A DNA stretch of 64,000 nucleotides from Paraglomus occultum (Eukaryota > Glomeromycota > Glomeromycetes > Paraglomerales > Paraglomeraceae), in the NCBI GenBank assembly GCA_910592205.1, contig CAJVPJ010000004.1:1-64000 (forward strand). Direction: 5' to 3'. The first letter of the stretch is position 1. Each line of letters opens with the position of its first letter. The notes below the pieces were generated by a model. The model was not told where the DNA came from. It saw nothing but the letters and a program-made list of their open reading frames with translations, and ran no database searches. The position numbers were made by a program, and so were the translations under genes. Of the stretch, positions 29,293 to 41,359 are shown piece by piece.

Positions 29293-31252
29293 AATGTCGT
29301 ATAATGAGGTTAGAGTGTATATATATATAAGTGCGATGAGGTATGTGTAGTATGCTTTTGACAATATATGTAAAAATAGGTTATATGCACAGTTCTAACG
29401 GTCGTATCCAAACGATTTAGGGAAAGGTTTATTTTCTACAGAGAAGCTCGTATTGAGATGCTATCTAACGCCTATGGTTAGACTTCTCTTCTAATTTGGT
29501 CTTTGTAAAAAAATCCACTCACGAAAAGGTTGTCGGTCCTTTATAAACCTATTTGTGTATTATTTCATGACACTTTCCTTTGATGATTATAAACGCAAGC
29601 CTATTTATTACCTTGTCCCCTTCCCCCAGTTTTAAGTGTCCACAATAACGATGACAATAGCATACATTCTCCATATCTGGCAATGAAGAGTAAATAAACT
29701 ATTCTGAGATTGCTTAATTCAGTCTATTAGTCCGACAATGAAATGACGATGGTGTAACGGGACTACAGTCACTTCATTCGCCGACAATGACGAATGAGCC
29801 AACGCGTTTAACGATCGTTGCGGAAAGAACACACTCATTTACACATAATCAGAATAGAGTTTCATTTCCACATAACCAGTAATTCTCTGATATCAAGCAA
29901 TATGCGATCAATCATTAACGTGAGATCCCAACTCTCATAATTTCACTACCAACTGTTCGGTTTCGTTCTGCTAACTAAACATTGCATATTATGGTTTGTT
30001 TAATACTAATGATAGATAACTTTGACAGGCCATTCAATCTTATTTCATATCGTACTTGCTGTAAAGAGAAGGTCAATACCACTGAATATGTGAAATGGCC
30101 TGACGAAGCATTGGCTGAAATTTTGACTTGCTCTTTATTCTGTTGAATTCGTGATAACCAAGTGCCACGACTGTGCATGATAATCATTTGTTCGCTGTAT
30201 TAAAAGTTGCTGATAAATAAACGTGCATCTAATAAGCGTCGCTTTTTCAGTGACTATGGGATCACATGAAAACAGGTTTTTACACCCCTTAGTTATAGTG
30301 ATGAAACGCCATAATGATACAAAGTATTGACTCTTTTTCAGCCTTAAGTTTCATCTTTTGTGACGTGCGATCCATTTCGTTGGTTCGTGTGTATATTACA
30401 ACTTTTAATTACGTATTAAACGACAGACAACATATTATCAGAGTGTTTCATGAAGCCTGACTTATACCGATTGCTAAAGCAAGGAGACAGATCATCTCTA
30501 TTATTATTATGTAAATGATTCCATGAACAAATTAGCATGAAACCAAAGATAGGCACCCATATTAGGAAAACCGCAGCAAGTGATAAGCAGTGATCGAAAC
30601 GTTAAAACGAATCAGATTTGCGTGAACTAGTACCCATGTTACTGTTTTGCCGATTGGCAGACTTGTGCTGTCGCCGACAAGAGACGAATATAATATTAGA
30701 GAGCTTGTTAATGTCTCAATTAATGTGCGTGAATTCTTGCATCATGCCAACATCTTGAAGAGAATATACAGATACTGTGCACTACGTATTGAATAAGACT
30801 TTGTGAATACTCCCAGTGTTGACTGCTATTTTTTATTTCCTCCATTGTTAGTGTTCCTCAGCAGGCTTTCATAGTCCAAATCAAAGATATTTCTTTTTTA
30901 AATAGACTCGATTCTATATAATGAATTATATAAGTCAATGTAGTTATATAAATGGTTATATATGAATAACCATATACGGTTTTCTAAACATTAATATTAA
31001 TAATTCCGGCATTTTGTTTACTTTGACTGGCTTTGTTGTGAGTATGCATATAATCGACGAGTAAAGCACATTACACCCACTTGTAATCAAAGTGCCAAAG
31101 TTTATTGTAAATACATACAGGTCATAGCAACGAAATAAGAAAAAAAGAATTTACTACAACAAAGATATAGATTATAATACACCACATACTGTGTCCATTT
31201 CTCTTTCCGGAATCGACTACCACCATCATTGTATAATATCAAATGTCATTCA
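29293..31252. other. Intergenic, no gene seen
   Basis: Nearly 2 kb of AT-rich DNA between two minus-strand genes. The 3' untranslated region of VPS27 and the promoter of the PPxY protein gene must lie at its ends. No other structure recognised. Confidence 0.5.
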
Positions 31253-34200
31253 TTACAATTCAATAAGCAACGGAGTTTCCTTTATGGGTTCTTGCTTCGT
31301 AATAGAAAGAGAGTAAGATTGTTCTGGCTGGTATGATTGATAGCCATTGGACTGCTGTGAAAGAGTTTGTGATTGATTTAATTGATATGAATGTTGCTGT
31401 TGATAGCCATTGGCTTGTTGAAGAGGTTGTGATTGTTCTGGTTGATATAAATGCTGCTGTGGATAGCCATTAGCTTGTTGTTGAGGAGGTTGTGATTGTT
31501 CTGATTGATATAATTGTTGCTGTTGGTAGCCATTGGCCTGCTGCTGAGCAGGTTGTGCTTGTTCCGGTTGATATAGCTGTTGCTGTTGATAACCATTAGT
31601 CTGCTGCTGGGGAAGAGATTGCTGAGGAGGTTGCTGCTGAGAAAGAGGCTGAGAAGGATGTTGTTGAGGAGGTTGCTGCTGAGAAAGCGGTTGAGAAAGC
31701 GGCTTAGAAGGCTGCTGTTGAGGAGGTTGTTGCTGAGGAGGTTGCTGCTGAGAAAGCGGCTGAGAAAGCGGCTGAGAAGGCTGCTGTTGAGGAGGTTGTT
31801 GCTGAGGAGGTTGCTGAGGAGGTTGCTGAGAAGGTTGTTGCTGAGGAGGTTGTTGCTCTTGTTGCTGCTGTTCTTGTTGAGCTAGCTGCTGTTGACTGAA
31901 TCTGTGTAGCGGAGGAGAAAGAGACGTAAGCGATCTGACATGTACGGAGCAAGTCATCAATATTATTAACACTCACCCAGCGAAACCATATCCGCCAACA
32001 CTTCCCTGAGGAGTATATGCATGCTGCTGTTGTGGTAGTTGCTGCGGTGGTTGTTGTGTCTGTTGTGGTAATGACGGTTGTTTTTGTTGTAGTTGTTGTG
32101 ATTGTGGTGGTGTTTGCTGAAATCCATTTGCATACCCCATCTGTCCAACCCCACCATCAACGTTTTGTCCATATCCGCCTTGGTTAGTAGAATATGCATA
32201 TGAATACTGCGGCTGATTTGCCGAATAACCAGTTTGCTGTCCTGATATCATCCCTTGTTGCATATCTTGCTGTTCCTGAATAAATTGTTGTCTCGCTCTC
32301 CCATCGCCAAATTCACTCCCCCCATACTGGGTCGGAGTAACAGTCTGATGATAATATGTAGGTGACGGAGAAGGTGCAGAGGCCAATGGATATGACGCGT
32401 TATGGGAGGGAGTGATCGAAGGATATGTAGGCGCCATAGAAGGCGGGACTGTGAGCGAAGCTGTGCGATGGGTGGGTGGAGAGTACACTGATGTGCGACG
32501 CAGGTAAGCTGACGACAGTCGTTGATCAAGAAGACTGTCATAGAGTTTTACAACCTGAGCGAGCTTATCATGCATGTCAGCCAGCTCCTCTGTATTTTCG
32601 GAGAATAGAAATGAATATATTAAGATAGAGGAAGCAAAATTAAAAAAAAAGCGCTGTATACTTACGGTGTTTTTGTATCGCTTCAGCGAGTGATTTAGTT
32701 AATTTCGGTTTAAGCTCACCAACTCTATCATACAAATCCTGCCGTGTTAGAAGAATAATACGTTAAAATGTCAAGACTTGCATTCCTTTTTGCAAACGAT
32801 AATTCCCACAGATGTTTCTACAGTATACTAACCTGAACTTGTCGGTCTCGCATCAAATCTCCTCCCGTATATTGCAACCGATCAACCAGTTCTGCGAACT
32901 GATAAATATTATCCGTTTCTAAAGAGGTCAGCTCATTTGCCGAATATCCTACCGCATTATTCACGAAAGTACTCTTATACGTTAAATTCGGTTTATATCC
33001 TCCGAATCCATACTGACTTTGCCTCTTCTCATTGTTCTCCATGTCTTTTAACGATGCTGCAATAGCAGCAGCTAATTCCTCATCATCTTCTTCAGCGACT
33101 TTCTCTTCTTTCTTAACCTCTGGCTTCTTTTTAGGTGGTGATGTGTATCGACCACGTGATGATTCGGCTTCTTTGAGTGAGAGTTCAATGGCTTTCTTGA
33201 TGTCTTCATCGTCTTCATCATCCGAAAAGTGTGATTTGCTTGCCGGAGCGGAAATCGTTGGTGTTACTAAATACGGTTTGGTGATACTTGGGGATAGGTC
33301 GAGGCTAGCACTATGAAGCCGTAATTCTTTTGTTAATAAAACATAAATAGTGTTGGGTTAATATTAAAACGTTCCAGTCTGCTCACCTCCTGTTTCTAAG
33401 TGTTCTTTTCCCAAAACACGGATCGCATACTCGCACTGGATCATTTATTCCGAAATTGGGAAGGGACACCGTCTTTGATGAACATTCTCCACAAAATGTC
33501 TGTCCGCAATTGCGACAGTGGTGTTTTCGGTTCGTGAAAGTGAACGGCGTTCGACAACGCATACAGACATCACTATCTGTCCACTCGGGTGCCTGTTTCA
33601 TGTGATGAGAGAAAATGTGAGAACAAACGCATGAAATTGTCGTGAAGGTTATGTTGATAAAAACGCTCGAATATAAAGTGAAAATTATTGCTTACAGTTT
33701 CTGTGTCAATCATTAACGCAGTTGTCTTTTCTACCTTTGGGAAGGGCAAGCCTTTAATTTAGTCCAAATAAAAAGACATTTAATACTTTGGCCAACTTGT
33801 ATAAAAAGAGCAGAAGCCACAATACTGATATTCTAATCAACTCTGTCCAACTACCTTCCGATTTCAACAGCCTATAAGTATCAGCCATGTATTGTAGCTC
33901 AGGTTTACTATCAAATGTCAAGCCCCAAGATTGAATCAATGCTAGAATCTTGTTTCTAACGTCTATATTCACACCAATCTGAAAAAGGATGAAAGTGAAG
34001 TAAAATCAGCAAAAAAAATTCTCACTGTTCGGTTTTAACTGAAATGGACTCTAATAGATAAACTGCATGGCACATAATTCATATTATATACTTACAGGGT
34101 TTCTGACTATAGAGACAAGGTTGTCAACAAATTCGCGAGAAGCGATTTCTATCAGAAAATGCGTGCCGCCATTCTTTACACATGTATCAGTGAGCTAAGG

Positions 34201-34836
34201 AAAATGGAAGAAAAAATGCCTGGACAATTAACATCAGATCAAAAAAACAAATCTAGCTCAAAAAAGTAGATTGCATATAAAGCATGTAATTTTTGTATTA
34301 AAAGTGATAAAATTGAGCATATCACTCAATATTGTAGACCACCACACAGTACAGCCTATTCTCAACAGTCATTTATTCATTCTTTTTCTCATCCTTCCGC
34401 AAAGAACCAACTGATCAACCAATTAAATAAAATACTCACACTTAAAGCCAGTAACTGCACATTCGGATTACTATGATCAATCCTTTTTTTTAGTGATCTC
34501 ATGGCATCCTTGGGATGCACAGTTTTACTGCGTATCTGGTCACTAATCTCGTAGTTTGTTGCCAAGTCTTCTTGGCCTCTAGGGAGCAACTCCGACGTTG
34601 CTTTTTCTGGGTACGAGAAACAGGCGGGTAATTGTATGATAGTTGAAAGAGTAAATAAACGCACGGGTAAAATTTAGCGGTCGGCGGATACATGCGTAGA
34701 AGGGAAAAAAACATAGAACGTCACATAGAACGTCATCGAGTTTCTAAAGCGTTGTTTTCGCCGTAACATATACAAGAATGCAACATAACTTACCAACAAG
34801 ATCATCAAAAGGATTTCCCAACAGCCTCAGCATCAT
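31253..34836 (-). CDS. VPS27: VPS27/HRS, ESCRT-0 ubiquitin-sorting subunit
   Basis: Recruits ubiquitinated cargo to clathrin-coated endosomal domains and starts multivesicular-body sorting. Ten exons: 34836-34794, 34606-34440, 34194-34096, 33978-33855, 33751-33696, 33592-33387, 33310-32833, 32738-32666, 32589-31977, 31901-31253, phase-consistent, 835 residues. Order: [16 protein letters not shown] start; VHS domain to about residue 150 ([29 protein letters not shown]); FYVE zinc finger from about 164 ([20 protein letters not shown], ending [10 protein letters not shown]), which binds PI3P; two ubiquitin-interacting motifs ([17 protein letters not shown] and [15 protein letters not shown]); a helical GAT-like core ([19 protein letters not shown]); then over 350 residues very rich in Gln and Pro. 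The C-terminus ends LLIEL, a clathrin-box-like motif. No exact P[ST]AP motif was found. Two adjacent ATGs open the gene; the upstream one was taken. Confidence 0.94.
31310..31612 (-). repeat. Degenerate tandem repeat coding [10 protein letters not shown] units
   Basis: Within the last VPS27 exon, about five 17-21-residue units start NGY and continue with Gln, LYQ, PEQ and SQP. Neighbouring 31612-31890 is a purer CAG/CAA and CCT/CCG repeat coding PPQQQ and SQPL blocks. It is coding simple sequence likely to vary in length. Confidence 0.8.
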
Positions 34837-35222
34837 GTCTTTATTCTTTAAATGATCAAATTAAACTACGGACTTGACTCTTGGATAGTGTGACTTATTT
34901 ATCGTAATTCTAAATTTCCGAGTAGAATCAGTTAGCTAACAACTTGTTTGATTCTTTTGATTAATTGAATATAACGACAAGTTCCCGAAGAGCTTGAAGT
35001 AAGTATTAAACAAGTTTGCGAGCTGACTGGAGGAAAGCTTTTTGCAATGTGGTGATTTTAAATAAGCTTTGCGCCTGGTGTAATGGTGTTGCGGTTAGAA
35101 TGTGCTGGTTACGTAGTTGCATCACCCAAGACATACTTTGTCTCGTGATTATGGTAATAATCACGTGATAATTAGTAATATACACCGACGCGAACACTCT
35201 CAGGCGAAAGCATCGGAATCAA
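34837..35222. promoter_or_regulatory. Divergent promoter region of VPS27 and SPC19
   Basis: 386 bases between two diverging ATGs. It should contain the promoters and 5' leaders of both genes. No definite TATA box or factor site was recognised. Confidence 0.55.
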
Positions 35223-37331
35223 ATGTCGCTAACAAGGCCCGCAAACTACGCGTATTATAACCCTCAGCTACCACCTGCATATATCCAGAGTTTAGAGAAG
35301 TGCGTAGAGAAGTTGCAGAATAGCAGTTTATTGGTATTGAGCTGTTGCTTGTTTGTTGAGCATAAAGATGTTAATGAATATTAGGATTAATGGAATCTAT
35401 ATGCTATTACGCTTACGTCTCTCTACGCATATCCATAGTTATATTCGACTGATTATTATTACGTTCTCAACATCTTTTCACAAACGCCCAGCTTCAAACT
35501 TCAGTTAAAAAGTTGGAATACGATACGCGCGAGTTCTCTCGATTGAACCAAGTGATTCAATGCGAAAGGGTTGGTTTAAAAGGCAATTTTAATCCCATTC
35601 CCTATTATCTCAATTCATTAATATTTCTTTCCTGCTCATTGCATGTAAGCTTTCCATACTTCATTTCAACCCGTGACGTTCTTTTATCTGCTCTGTTAAA
35701 CAGCATTACGAGTTAGTGACAGACAAAGATATAGGCGAGGCTCAAAAGGCGTTGGCTGCAGAATTAGCTCCCGAGGTGTCACGCCTAATAGCTCAAGTTG
35801 AAGAGGAGCTGACAGTTTTGGAAATCAAAGAGAAAAAACTTCAATATGAGGTAACTTTTTATTTATTGTGAATTATACTACGGAATTGTAACTATACGAT
35901 ACACAAATCAGTCGCCCATCATTTGATTTACCTTTTTATTCCACGTCTTCATCCTCCGTGAATTCGTACAAAACTAGGTTGACGAACGTGAAGCTAAGCT
36001 CGAATCATCCAAACTACTTCCATCATCCTCTCTATCTGCTTCCAAAGGTCAACCTAATGTGCATCCCAACTCTCAACCAGCACAGTTGAAGAAGAAACTT
36101 AAAACTTTGAAGATGAAGAAAGAGAGATTAGCCCAATTTGTAGACAACCTGGTCGAGGACATTGCGAGGAAGGTTGGTGAATTAGCGTGTACGATAAGTG
36201 ATATGTGAGCGGCGATTATAAATAACTGAGTTATTCTTGCACTGGCGTATTATAGGAGGCTGAATTGCACCAACGGACGAGATCGACTGTAGAAGTTCCA
36301 GCTATGGTTAAATATAATATTGATAGTCATTATAGCGAAAATGTTTATACGCACGATATGGGAGCAACTAATACATTTAATAACATTATTACCAGTCGTT
36401 AACCCAGCAGCAAATAGAATCTGTTGAGAAACAAATGGACCAGCTTCAATCTCAAATCAGTGAACGTCGTCAAGTATTGCAAGAGAAACAGTTATCGTTT
36501 GATAGGCAGCAAGAACCAGCAGAACCTACACCTAATGACGATGGTACTCTTTATAGTGGCAACGATAGGACGCTGTCACGTATAAAATCGTGATTATTAA
36601 TGTTACATTATTATCGCAGTTCTGCTCACAGTTTATCTTTCTCATATTAGCTGATAAGAGATGGAAAGAGTATGAAAAACAACTGGAGTTCTTTAAAAAT
36701 AATCGCGAAGGAGCGAAACGGGTTCTTGCTACGCAATGTAAGATTTGAAAGAATTATTGTGATGATCATACGAACCGTAACTTTGACTGTCTGTTCATCT
36801 ATATACCTACTTTTTTACATGCTCCCTCAATATAACAAAGCTGACTTGATTAAAGATTTTGAATCTGCCTGCAATATTTATCTAAAAGCGGTAAAGAAGG
36901 ATCATGCAGAGGTAAATATGTTTATGGCTTTTAGCATCGGCCGGACTCACGATGCTGTTTCTCATACATCGACCGTTTTCTTTACCCAGGCAGCATCCTT
37001 AATTCAAAATCTAAACCGAACTCGCGCTCGAAGTCTCCAAAATACCCAGCTTCTCACCAAAGCTCTCTTTCCTATTGATAATCTTGGTTCAACCATTTAC
37101 CGAATGATCCAACTACTTCTTGACTCTGATAAAAAGGAACTCTCGGTGAAATCACTTATTACAGAATTCCCCCCAGGGCAAGAAAGGAAACATAGGTTAC
37201 ATTGTGCCATCAGCATGTTGAATGAGTTTTCGATTTGTGAGACATTGGCTGTATGTAATAGTGAGAATGTGAATGGTGACGAAAAGGAAGAAATCATTTT
37301 GAAGATCACATTCAGGGACATGGAAGGGTGA
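35223..37331 (+). CDS. SPC19: DASH complex subunit SPC19 with long C-terminal extension
   Basis: DASH/Dam1 couples kinetochores to microtubule ends in fungi. The first four exons match the SPC19 pattern: SLEKCVEKLQNSSLLLQTSV, then EFSRLNQVIQCERHYELVTD, KDIGEAQKALAAELAPEVSR, and the late KKLKTLKMKKERLAQFVDNL. Exons: 35223-35333, 35492-35569, 35704-35850, 35978-36172, 36256-36306, 36396-36543, 36651-36737, 36841-36911, 36990-37331, all in frame, 409 residues, about twice the family's usual 160-210. The second half is coiled coil (QQQIESVEKQMDQLQSQISE) followed by a roughly 150-residue helical domain I do not recognise. The donor after 36306 (GTTAAA) is weak; without that splice SPC19 would end at 36401 and the rest would be a separate gene. 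SPC19 identity is confident; the single-gene model is probable only. Confidence 0.8.
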
Positions 37332-37535
37332 TTTGCGGGAATAAAGTTACAAATAACTTACGCTGGCCGGCTAAGAACTTGTTATCATATTGTACGAATT
37401 GTGTGGAATTATGACTGAAAACTTTTAATATCACTGCAATCTATAAAGGATTATAAAGGATAAATTGGTAATATCTCAAAACATTTGATCTATTATTATT
37501 ATCTTCCACTATACATGCTGAAGATGCTAAGATTT

Positions 37536-37766
37536 TAACTCACTACCAAAAGGTATTCGCCAGATTTTGCGGATCAACAGTAAAACATGAAAAATCTATT
37601 TTTTCGAAAGTCTCCAACTGTATCTACTAAGCCAATATCATGATCTTACAATCAATTAGCTCCAAAATTTATTGTTACTTGCATAGTAAATACGAATAAT
37701 CAAAAAATAGATTTTTATGTTTTTACTATTGATCGGCAAATACATTTTAATTTTGGTACTGAGTGT
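37536..37766. mobile_element. Foldback MITE-like element, about 230 bp
   Basis: Terminal inverted repeats of roughly 80 bases are visible. The left arm begins ACTCACTACCAAAAG and continues GGATCAACAGTAAAACATG and AAAAATCTATTTTTT. The right arm, read in reverse, gives ACACTCAGTACCAAAATT, CCGATCAATAGTAAAAACAT and AAAAATCTATTTTTT. A TA lies just outside the right end and a degraded TA outside the left. No coding capacity. It resembles a non-autonomous Tc1/mariner-type element, by ends and target site only. Confidence 0.65.
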
Positions 37767-37889
37767 ATAACCACTTCCATTCACCGTCCATCTCAATGAC
37801 AATTCAATTATCATTACAAAATTCAGACAAAGATGAGGCGATAATGTATGCTTAAAGAAGGCTTTGACAAGCTGTGGATACCAAGGTCG

Positions 37890-38248
37890 TTAGGAGAACT
37901 CACGGAATTTGTCATCGTCGCCATCTTCAAAGATTTGCTCGTCTGGAATAGTGGCAAAAAGCATCAACTGTTCGACCACGCATCATTTGCATCTAACTTA
38001 TATCCCCATTAGCATCAAGCAAAATTATTTTTCCTCACTTCGAAAAACTTTTCACGTTCTCAAAGAGCTTTAAAGCTCTCTTCTGCAGCTTGAAAAGGCA
38101 GTAAATGGTTTAGAAAATGCTCATTGACTACATGAAATGGATGAATAAACCGAGACATCGACACAACAGCTCTCTGGAAAAGAGACGATCGCGCTATGGC
38201 ACTGGAAAACAATCCCAATGGTCGTTGTGAAAACCTCTTCCCAAGCAT
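37890..38248 (-). CDS. Possible small mitochondrial protein (tentative)
   Basis: Two compatible exons, 38248-38132 and 37967-37890, would give 64 residues starting MLGKRFSQRPLGLFSSAIAR, a textbook-like mitochondrial presequence (Arg/Ser-rich, no acids), and ending LFATIPDEQIFEDGDDDKF, an acidic tail. The donor is GTAGTC, not strong, and the acceptor is CGAACAG. No family recognised, no conservation evidence, so this may be chance. Confidence 0.22.
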
Positions 38249-41219
38249 TGACTGCACAAGGCTACGTCCCCGCCACACAGCCGCACAGCCAGAGTACCAA
38301 TGATAAAGTTGAACTGTTGTAAGGTATTGTATATGCCCAATATATTTAACGGTAATCAGTAAAATTTGTTCGAATCGCTCACGTGATCATGCGATTTAAA
38401 CGCGTAACGCGGCTTGAAATTGCGGGACTAGGTTCAAAATGCGCGTATTCTAAGAATAAACAGTCCGAATTATCGTATTAGTTATTTTTATCCTTTATCC
38501 CCCAATAACTTGTCAATCACATGACATTTACCCAATAAATTCTCTGAACTCATGATGATCTCAGCTTTCGAAATTTATATACAAATTTTCTCTTCATATA
38601 ACGAATATTCACGTCACGTAAACACAAATCATTGTACGTGACGAATAACTGCTTTAGGGTATCAAGAGAAAAGTATAAGCCACACCCAGCTTACCAAAAT
38701 AACATTTGCCCTGCCATCATAATAATGTTAATATTACGCCAATGCTTCTGACTAAAACTATTTGAAGTTAAAGTCAAATAAAAATAAATAATGAAATAAT
38801 AAAATGAAATAATACATTAATTATGTTGTCAGTATTTGGTATAAAACTCTTGTGTCCCAAGAAAGCGCCAACTCGTACACACGTTAATTAAAATAATGTC
38901 AAACCGGAAGCGAACAATATCGCTGTTGCCTAAAGCGTGAACTCTGTGAAATAAAAGAAGATAATCCAAGTTTAAGCAACATAAATTTTGCGAAAAAAAA
39001 AGTATTGAAAAGCGACAGTGACTGATATTTGGCTTTCTATTACAGCTGAACAAGATAATTTGAAAAAAGTTTGGCAGACCTAAATGGCCAAAACTTGAAC
39101 AAGCTCTTAGTCTTGGGTTGATAATGCGATCAACGCAAAACAGGATACTATTGGCAGTTTTTTAAAAGAGAAGTAGACTGTTTGCAATCAAGCTGTCAAT
39201 TAACAATCTTCGTTCATCGGAAGGGTGGTTAACAAGCTTTAAACATCACCATGATAATGGGCTCCGTCAATTAAAAAACTGAGAGAGCACCATCACTTCG
39301 GAATGATGATGCAACTCCTTTTGGAGCCTTCACGCGTTCTGTTCGTACTACATTATCAGGTTACGAAAAAACAAATTTTGAGTTACACTTTCTTGTGCAG
39401 TAAATTTGCTAGGAGCGGAGAGGACGAAACCGAGTTTTATTTACCAATATCAGAGACCGTAATCAATGAGAATGTTAAATATTGATAATTTTCAGTTTAT
39501 TATTGCTGACATCTTGTAAGTGAGTATTTTTAATGAAATTTTTCTTATGCTTGATAAAAACATGAACAAGCAAGGTAGAAAAATACTGTTGCTAATAGAT
39601 AATGCATAACTTCATTCAGGCGTCCGACATCCCATTTACAAAATCAAGACACAGACTTACTATTCTTCATCTCAATTGCAACACGAACCATTTTCTCTTT
39701 CCCATTCATTTGGTAACTCGTCTCTCAATTCTTTCCTAATAGGTTCCTTGGTTGGAACTATAAGACAGTCAAGTACTTTTCGACCCGATAATGGAGAACC
39801 TCAGTCGTTTCCTTGGCCATATGCTTTAAGTCACCATCTTGTCAAAAAATCTAACATTTTGTCAAAAAGATGATTATTTAAATTTCACGGTAAGTGTCCC
39901 GTTCCTGTGTACGGTTTGTATAGCACTTTGATTCTCATATTTATGGTGAGTACTATAATTGTTGCGAGCGGTTGTAGTAGTGGGTACCACGCCGATACTC
40001 CCAGCTTCGATGAACGGTGCGGATAAACAAGTGTTACAATTCGCAATATGTAGTTAAGTTGCTGCCTTACTTGAGAGAATATATCGCATTATTACTGATA
40101 GACAGAACACAAAAATGATATCTGTAAAATCCCGACACATAGAGCATTCCAACTGTATTAAGATCTCATTATCATCACTCAAACAAGCACATCATTGCGT
40201 TAAATATCCGATCGTCGTGTTGAACTGCCGCCGGAGAGACGATTACATGATTTAATCATTAATGAAGTATTACGATATTATGCGCTAAATATTTGTCCCA
40301 GCAAAGGAAAACGCACACCGCCATCCGTATGACCGTGCGGTCTTCGATGAAATTGTAAATGTGTAATTGCCATGGCATTTTTTTATCGTAAAGCATCTTA
40401 TTCTGAACGGTTGGCTGCCGAATAGAAAGTTCTCCGTCGAGAGTTTGACAATTACTAACAGGCAAATAACGCCCCAACAACTAGCCATTTCGGGCGTGTC
40501 CGAAATCGCGTAACCTGTGAGCACACGAATTTTGATAGATTATTGGTTGGAATTTAGTAGCACAGCATTGATCTACAGATTGTATGTGTGATTTACAGAT
40601 TCCGACTCTAGCGCCATGCTCTGGTGCAAAAAAAAAAAAACGACTTTGCGACAGAGATCAGTCAATAAATTTGAATATCATTGTATGGGTAATAGTGTTA
40701 CAGTTAATTTGTTATAAATAACAGAAAGATTTTCTCCCCTTTCAACCCTTCGCTGAATGTCTACCAACAATTGGACTATGGAACTAATTAGACATGTGGA
40801 AACTGAAGTGGACGACTTAAGATTGTGGAAGAGATTCGTTACAAATTAGAAAACGACCGCCGCTAGGTCAAATTGAGGAACTAGAGGAAAAAATTTAAAG
40901 CAAGAATAAGTGTATTGGAGTATTATTAAAAACCGAAACCAATCGCGAATATGTCAATAAGTGAGAACAGACACTTTCTGCTCACACATTTCACGAATTA
41001 AATATTTCAATAAATTATAGGAAACAATAAAACTCCTATTGTAATAATAAAAGTTATAACAATAAGGTAAGAGAAATTTCCCGTGGAAATGACCGTGTAT
41101 TTTACTTCTTCAATAGGTTGCACCGATTCTTACGTGTGAACACCAATGTGACATTGAGGAACGAATATCATGGCTGTAACGAGTGGAAGACAACGTATTA
41201 TCACGTGGCGTTTACTATA

Positions 41220-41359
41220 CAGGTGATTCGGTTTAACCGACTATACCAAATTTCATTAATTAGAAACTTTATCTAGTTAAACAATTTTCTGAACCGGTCT
41301 TTGGCTAAACCGGCCAAAAACCAGCAAACGAGCCCGCTGGTTTAAACAAGTTTTACCTG
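41220..41359. mobile_element. 140-bp MITE with TA target-site duplication
   Basis: Starts CAGGTGATTCGGTTTAACC and ends GGTTTAAACAAGTTTTACCTG, an imperfect terminal inverted repeat, flanked on both sides by TA (41218-41219 and 41360-41361). Internally it holds further CCGGT/ACCGG complementary segments. Too short to encode a transposase; probably a non-autonomous Tc1/mariner-like element. Confidence 0.78.

Noticed and set aside
31580-31885. 101-codon plus-strand Leu/Arg frame
   Set aside because: Reverse reading of the Gln/Pro repeat of VPS27.
35070-35110. TGGTGTAATGG resembling a tRNA A box
   Set aside because: No B box at the right distance and no acceptor stem; it lies in the VPS27/SPC19 promoter region.
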